A DNA stretch of 64,000 nt from Membranipora membranacea. Taxonomy: Eukaryota; Bryozoa; Gymnolaemata; Cheilostomatida; Membraniporidae. Under the pieces are notes generated by a model that saw only the letters and a list, made by a program, of their open reading frames with translations, was not told where the DNA came from and did no database searches. A program made the position numbers and the translations under genes. The stretch lies in assembly GCA_914767715.1 (NCBI GenBank), contig OU612068.1:3968001-4032000 (forward strand), in the 5' to 3' direction. Below, one piece after another: positions 52,801-61,300 of the stretch. How positions within the stretch are numbered: position 1 is the first letter of the stretch; each line of letters opens with the position of its first letter.

Positions 52801-55800
52801 TATTGTATAGTATTGCCATATTGTGCTTGATTTAAAATGCAAGACAGGCCTATATGTTCAAATCATCTGGCATGCCTCTCCAAAATACTAATAGCACAGA
52901 TTGATGATTTTTGTATTTCTTGTTTGTAGTTGTACACCAAGTCCGGAGATAAGCTGAGTTTTCCCATATGGCAGAGAGTAGGCGACTCCAGGGTAGATAA
53001 TTGGCAGAAAGCTCTGGCCAATGTACCCAGGGTCAGAGACCGATGGGAGCTGGTGTTTGAAGGTATGGGTCACAATGTGTTCGATATTGTCATTATAATC
53101 GTTATTTTTACAATTACCATTTATATTACTACATCATATTATTCTTGAGTTTGATCACCTCATTGGGTTTATTGCAATCAGCTCCAAAAACACTGTGAGC
53201 CAATGAATATAATTGATTGGTTTCCTCACACCTACATAACTAGCTCTCTATGTGTTCCACTTACACAAAAAAGGTTCTATGGACTCCAGAACCCTCCGTT
53301 ATAGCTGTGGTTTTGATGAGGTTTTAAATCTATCTCAAGTGCTGATTGGTCTATGAGCGACCACACATATACTTGTTGTTGCAGGTACCGTTGGAGCGTC
53401 TTTCACCAGTGACATCGCCATTGATGATGTCATAATCAAGGATGGTGCATGCGGTCTGCCCATGGACTGTGACTTTGAAAAGGATGAGTGTCTGTGGAAA
53501 CAGGCTAAGGGCAAGCTCGATGATTTTGATTGGTTGAGAGGAAAAGGAGGAACTCAGTCTAGATTCACAGGACCCACTGTTGATCATACACTGGGAACAG
53601 ACAAAGGTAATATATTCCTACATACCATTCTTGTTGATAAGTAAGATCCTAAACCAACAACATGCCGTTTCCAGCTCCATCCTCGGCGGTTGCCATTCTT
53701 ATTATGTAACACTGACAAACTCTGTATCATTCATTCTTGTTTCTCATCAATGACACTGACGGATTTCTTCTTCCTTATTGACAGGATCGTATATGTTTAT
53801 GGAGGCATCGGCTCCACGAAGACCCGGAGATGTCGCTGAGCTGATTAATGATCAGGTTAAGCTGACCACAGACAGCTGTTTGAGTTTTTGGTATCACATG
53901 TATGGAAAGGACATCGGTACACTAGCAGTGTACGGCAAGACAGGCTCCACCCCTAAACTACTGTGGGCTCAAAGTGGGGACAAGAAGAGTAACTGGCTCA
54001 ATGCTAGGGTGGGTGTTACCAAAATATCCATATGATATTAACAACTATGATTTGTCTAAATTGTGAATAAGGTTTAACTTAAAAATCCAACCCAAAACTA
54101 ATCTACATGATATATCGCTTTTTCAAACTTTTTAATATTGTATTGGTGATCATGTCTCATAGTTATTTTCACAGTTGAAACCTCCTAAATATTTGACGTT
54201 AAGCCGCATTGACCTCTGCAACAGCAACTGCAACAGACAATAACCCACATTTTAACCAATTTAGGTCAAAATTTTCCATAAAATTTAAAAAGATGTCAGT
54301 CAAATTTGTTTTCAGATTGATGAACAGCAGGAGATTGTCTAGATTTTGATCGAAGCGATTATTGATTATGGCTTTACATCTTGAGATATTTGAATTTTTG
54401 TGGCTAAACAAGCTTTATTTGGTCCAAAACATGCACAAAAAACTGAAAATAGGTTAAACAACATGTTATACACACTAGCTTCCAATGAATTAGAGAGTAT
54501 TTCCGAGGTTTTGATCGTGGCTTTTGATCATAAATTCAATAGTAGAGAAGTTATGAGCATAAACGTTTCTCTTTAGATGATAAACAATCACCAAAAAAAG
54601 GTGATCCATTGCTGTACACATGTAATAGTGCATAGATTTTCATCACGCCTTTGCATAACGTAATTTACTGCATCAATTTGCCCATTGCTGCCTATATGTT
54701 TTCAATGTATTTTAGTTAATGTACAATTAATCAAGTTAGAAACATGCTGCAGTTTAAAATTTTTTGCAATATTTTTACATAAGTCAGACTACTAGCAACG
54801 TGTCAGTGAAGGAATTTTTGAGATGGGACAAGTAGTTCCTGAGAAACTGAAAAGGCGATAAATCACATTAAGCTCTATATTCTTGGTAATCTTAGCAGAC
54901 AGTTTTGAAGGTGCAAGTAAACGGCACCACCGCTGATATGGTTTTACAAATATAACTTCAGCTTGATGTTTTCCAGGTACCCATCTCTGCAGCTACTACA
55001 GAGCTGATGTTCTCCGCTACCAGAGGACAGAATTATTTAGGAGACATAGCCATTGATGATGTGCTCGTTACAACATCTTCCTGTACATGTATGTGTACTA
55101 TTTTAACTCCTCATACTTGAATATTGTTAGCACTACATGACTTGTAAGATTCAAAAAGCTGCTAATCTCTAAAAGTAATTTTCTGACCCAAACAGATGAC
55201 AAATTTAGACAAAAGAAATTTTTAATGACGATAATGGTTTTTAATGATGAATCAGTTTAAGTATGTGTTATGTTCTGCAACATTTAATTTTATTGTAGTG
55301 AAACCATCAAAGATAGATCTTCCTGTGACAACAACCACCGCTGCACCAACAACCAGTCCCTTTAGTAAGTTTTACCTCATTTACACTCGTAATAATCATT
55401 GTAAGTAATATGCTAGGCAGCCTTATTTTTAGGCATGTTTATTTTGCATTTATCGTTTCTTCCCTAAGACACCTATACATTGTTGACCCTCAAAGTCGTA
55501 GCATTATCAGGAACCTGAATAGATCTTAATATGCAGTTTTTGAGCAGCTTTATTTCATTGGTGACCTGTTGGTTATCAATTTTACACATTAATTATTCTA
55601 CAGTTTCTCAGTCCACATTTGACTGCGACTTTGAGACGGATCTGTGTAAATGGAAGCAGGACACAAAGGCAGATAAGTTTGATTGGACGAGAGCACGCGG
55701 TCCTACTGCCAGCAGCCAGACTGGCCCTACCAATGATCATACTACCAAAACAGGTAAGAGCTGCACCCAACTCATCAATCACATGATCAGTTTCCTTCCG

Positions 55801-58324
55801 ATTTGTGCACATTTTCACCTTGTTACTCAATCAATGACACATAGCACGCAGCTATGGTGCAAAATGGATGGACAACATAATTACAGTTATATCTAACCCT
55901 ACCCAATGAAATTTGGCATAACTGCATTTCTTTATCACCATGGTTATACGTTGTTTATTTCTAGCTGCCGGCTATCATGTGTATGTGGAGTCATCTTCTC
56001 CTAACAATAACGGAGATAATGCTAGACTTATTTCTCCTACCCTCAGCTCTAACACTCAGCAGCAGTGTCTAAGCTTCTGGTATCACATGTTCGGACCCAG
56101 CATCGGCAGCCTCAATCTCTATATACTGGTCAGTGAGACAGCTTTTTGTATTAACATAATGTCCTGATCTATTATTTAAAGCTCCTCAATCAATCATCTT
56201 ACTTTCCACAATATGCGCCTGCACCGTTATTCAAATATTGTTTCACTTTATCAAAAACAGCATCTCATGATTAAACCCTTCTCTGCCCATGAACCATTAG
56301 TGCCTGTCATAGACCTAATACATTATATTAAGTCTATGGTGCCTGTTATCAGTTTTTAGCACCTTGCTGTACTGACAGTTCAGGAGGCCCTTAATGGCCT
56401 CACCTCTAGGATGCATTCTAGTCACTAGGACGCATCACCCCCTCAGTACAAGGATTCAGGGTACCTTGTGTCCCTCTTTAAGGGCAGCCAGTCCTCTGTT
56501 TTGTCATAACAGGCTTAGAAGATAGATCGATTTTTGTATAACTTTTAATGCCTTTGTTTAATATGCAGGATGGTGGACAGCAGAGAGACCAGGCGTTCCA
56601 GATAAACGGTACTCAGGGTAATGTGTGGAATCAGGCTAACATCACACTGCCTAACTACTCCTCTCTATCTGTTGTGTTTGAGGCCATTGTGGGTCAAGGC
56701 TACCGTGGTGATATAGCACTCGATGACATCACACTCAGAGCTGGACCATGCTTCGGAGATGCAAGTAAGTGATCTCTTGTTCTTTTTTTAACACTTTATT
56801 GGCATCTATATCATTTTCAAGAAAATGTTTTGCCAAAGTGCCATTAAAAAAGAAACAAAAAAGGGTGACACAAAAAAGTATGATTGAGTTGTTATAGACT
56901 TACTTAGATTAACTTAGATTAATATAGTGCTTAGTTGTCCTTGTATGGTAAAGGGGCTTTGATGACTCTTTTTTTATGTGTTGAAGTGTTGATGGTTGAT
57001 TTTTTGATGTTTCGATGTATTGATATCGTTTTAGGGATTGGCCCATGTACGTTTGAGAAGGACATGTGTGGATGGACTCAGGACACTTCCGATGTATTTG
57101 AGTGGTCATCTAGAAAGGGCAGAACACCAAGCTCGTCTACTGGACCTACAGGCGATCATACTGTGGGAACCTTAACAGGCGAGTGGAAAACTCTAATGTG
57201 GCTGTCGAGAAAACCCTGATTAATTTGCTCCCACATATCAAATTTGATTTTGTGAGATTATCCTAGAAACACATTATTATGAAAGTCATCCGAGAATGTT
57301 AGATGCAACTTTGTTTAGTATCTCAATGATATGTTCTCCTAGGCACGTATATATACATCGAGTCGAGCGCACCACGAAAGTCAGGAGATACAGCCCGACT
57401 ACTCTCTCCAACACTCTCATCGACCACCGGAGATAAGTGCTTCACATTCTGGTATCATATGTATGGTAAAGACATCGGTAGTCTAACCATCACCGCTAGG
57501 AAAGTGGGCGACAATAACGGTACCCTGGTATGGAGTAAGAGCATTGAGGAGGGTAACAGATGGGAACAAGGGGAGGCTACTGTGCCTGCTGAAAGCAGCA
57601 GCTATCAGGTATGTGGGAGCACAGTCTACAGAACAATGGCATGTGTGTTGACTAATGGGAGAAGTTTCGCCCATTCTGGCATTGTGAATCACTTTTTCAT
57701 AATAAGCTTTTTGCTGCCAAGTGAAGCGCCAGTTCATGAACTACATTCCAACATGATGCCTTTTGCACCACATATTAGTTAGAATCAGTGTTTGCGTGCC
57801 TCTTATAGATTGTGATAGAGGGAATGACTGGTAAGGGTATAACAGGAGATATTGCTATCGATGATATCGACATCAGAGATGGAAGCTGTCCTCAACCAGG
57901 TGAGAATGTCTCTTACAGCTGACAGTGCAGCATCAAACGAAAGATGGCCTGTGCTTGATCAACCAGTCTTTAGGTGGTTGTCTGACACTGAAAACCACGG
58001 AGTAACAGGTTACTTCTTGCTGAAAACTAACAGCTAAAAAGACCAAATGACAATGTCATTTGCAACAAAGGTTTAGGTAAATTCAGCAGCTGAATATTCA
58101 TGATTTTTTTCATATTTCAGGTGACTGTGACTTTGATAAGAACATGTGTACCTGGTACAATGTTGTAACTGGTGACAAGTTTGATTTCATCAGAGGAAAA
58201 GACGAGACATCTTCAACCTTCACTGGACCCAGCTTTGATCACACAACAGGAAAAGGTTTGTATGTGTGAGATGCTTATTCGACTGCTTGTTGCACTTGTG
58301 TTGTTGTGATCAAGTGTCTTTCGC

Positions 58325-58356
<32 letters not shown>

Positions 58357-61300
58357 ATATATTTTTTGACAGTGTACAAACTTCATTTCTCATGAGCTTA
58401 TGTTAAATATGTATAGCTCTCTTACTACCCCTTGCTTCACTCATCCTAACCCTTTTGGTCTGCTCTTATTTCTAACAGGAAGTTACTTGTACATTGAGGG
58501 ATCATCACCGCGTAATGTAGGAGACAATGCTAGAGTTTACTCTCAGACATTCCTTCCTGTTATCGGAGTACAGCCGAGGTGTATGAACTTCTGGTATCAC
58601 ATGTACGGCACTAGCATCGGTGTCCTCAGAGTATACACTATGGACATGACTACTCGTAAGCTTCTCATTACTTCCTTTCCTTACTCATGCTAAAGTTACA
58701 GTCCTTAGTCTAAGTTTGGATTAAAAGGAACAGAAGTCTTCTATAGCATGAGAGAACAATAACAACAAATAAAATTCCTATGCGTACACCATTTCGGTGA
58801 TAATCCTTAGTCTAAGCTTGAATTCATAAGAGCAGAAGTTGTTCTCTTTTATATCACGAGAGCACATTTTCATAAAGAACTATTCCTATGCGTACGCCCT
58901 TGCTGACTTGACTGATTACAATACATGTCTATTTGGATCTGTTCACATTCATCTTGCATCATGACGTTGTACTCTATACACACCTATCACTAGGTAATCT
59001 GACTATGTGGTGGGAGCTGTCTGGTGATAGGGGTGACAAGTGGCTCAACGGTGTCCTGCCAACATGGAGCGTCAACCCATATAAGGTATTACATGAGATT
59101 CTTTCATTTCATCAGAGGACTCCAACTGCTGCTCAGTATTCTTATAAAGGGACAATCTGATGAAAACATAATCATTGCTCTCCTTCATGATCGGATCTCA
59201 GAAAAACTATTAGTCAGCAGTACTAACCTACAAATTATAATTGTTATTCATGGGATAATGTATGTATGATTTAGATTGTGATCGAGGCAGTTCGAGGATC
59301 TAACTATAGAAGTGACATCGCCCTAGATGATGTAAAGTTCAGTAACGGCCTGTGTGACGTACAGCCATTCGATGCCAGAACTCTGAATGTTCCCAACTCT
59401 CCACTGGCTACTGTAATACCAACACTGCCACCAACAACCACACCCTCCGGTGAGTAAGCAGACATTTCCCATGATTAATTCTATCATCTAACCTTACTGC
59501 GATATATATTGTTTCAGTGCTCAAAGTCTGCCTGGATTCTTGGCATTCAACTATCAACTAACACTGGGTTCTTACTGCGCTCTACTGTGTTGATTCGGAG
59601 TTGAGTTTTCCACTCTCAAAAATCAGCCGATGATTGGGATAAAAACAAAAAAAACTTTGAACCACTCTCAAATTACAATATTATATTTCACTAAATTTAT
59701 ATATTATTTCTAAACTCTGATGTTTGTGGTCCAGTTATAATTCTATCCTGATTGATTGTAGTTCCAGGAACTGCTGACTGTGATTTTGAGAAGGCAGACT
59801 TCTGTAAGTGGACTCAAGATAAAGATGACGACTTTAACTGGGCTAACGGTAACGGAGGCACCAGCTCCGGTAACACGGGACCTGTTATAGATAACACTGT
59901 GAAGAGTGGTAAGTAAGCATAAACACTGTCTGTGATCTATGATGGCTTCATTCTTGAAATAAAAGTCAAAGTTAACTATAATATTTAATAAAAATAAATA
60001 AAAATTTATTTTTAATGATAAAGTTATAGCAATTATTGATTATGTATTCGGGCAATAAAATAAACAATGCAGTTTTACCTGGATGCTTTACTATTTCAAC
60101 TCTACAAATTTTTTTGCAAGATCTGAATTCCAAAGAAAATATCTCTATTGCAATAGGTTGTGTTTTTTCATCATGGTTAGCGTTTCTGAACACCATATCT
60201 GTTGTTTTACATTTAAGCTGCCGGACGTTATGCATACATTGAGGCGTCAGCACCCCGTAGAGCTAATGATACAGCAAGGATAAGCTCTATAACACTCGGA
60301 GCCACTAAGGGTTCATGTGTATCATTCTACTATCACATGTACGGAACAGATATACACACTCTTAAACTCTATACCAGGAATAGCACCAAGGTAAAAATAT
60401 ATAGAGCTGCCCTGTTCATTGTTAATCCTGGTTTGATATTTAAAGAAGAAGGAGGTCCAATAGTTTGTGGCGCTTAAATCTCATCTCACAAAGTCCTTTG
60501 CATGATTCCACCTCCCGCCTGCTGACTTCTGGATCTCCATACCATAAAATTGGTTCTGTATATAAGTCAGCTGAAACAAGCTCCTACTTCATTTTTCTCG
60601 ACATTTCTTCAACTGAATGCAATGGTTTGATGTTTCAGTTTTTTGGCGCACTGCATTGTGGGTAATGCTGCTGTAATTTGTCACCGCCCCAAAATTCCTA
60701 AGTATATATGAGGTATATATAGGAGGTAATTCTACAATTCTTTGTTCTTACCACACTATACATATATTGATACAGACGCTGCGACCGGAGTGGTCTATGT
60801 TCGGCACACAGGGTAACAAATGGATAAACGCTCAGGTTAACATTGTGAGCGCCGAGGCTTATCAGCTTGTGTTTGAGGCCCTGAGAGGAACAGATTACAG
60901 AGGTGACATTGCTCTCGACGACATCAAGGTCACATACTCTCCATGTGCTAAAGCTCAAGGTATATACTTTGTAGAGAGACAATCTGATTGGCATACTGAC
61001 CAGCGACTATATATCCATAGTCTCTGTCTCGACCACTCTCATGGAGGGACAATTTGAGTTGAGTTAAACGTCAATATTCAATGATAGCATTGTTTGGAAA
61101 TTTGAAATCGTAAATCCTTGCTACATTTATTTTTATTTATATAACTTGCAGGTATGAAGTGTGATTTTGAGGATGCATCAATCTGCGGGTACACACAGTC
61201 TAAGAGTGATGACTTTGACTGGAGTCGAAATAGCCGAGGTACAGGATCAACTGGAACGGGACCTTCACTAGACCACACCTACAAGACTACAAACGGTTAG

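Noticed and set aside
60767-61057. An independent 96-codon gene
   Set aside because: It is the C-D exon of MAM 28 plus read-through into the intron.
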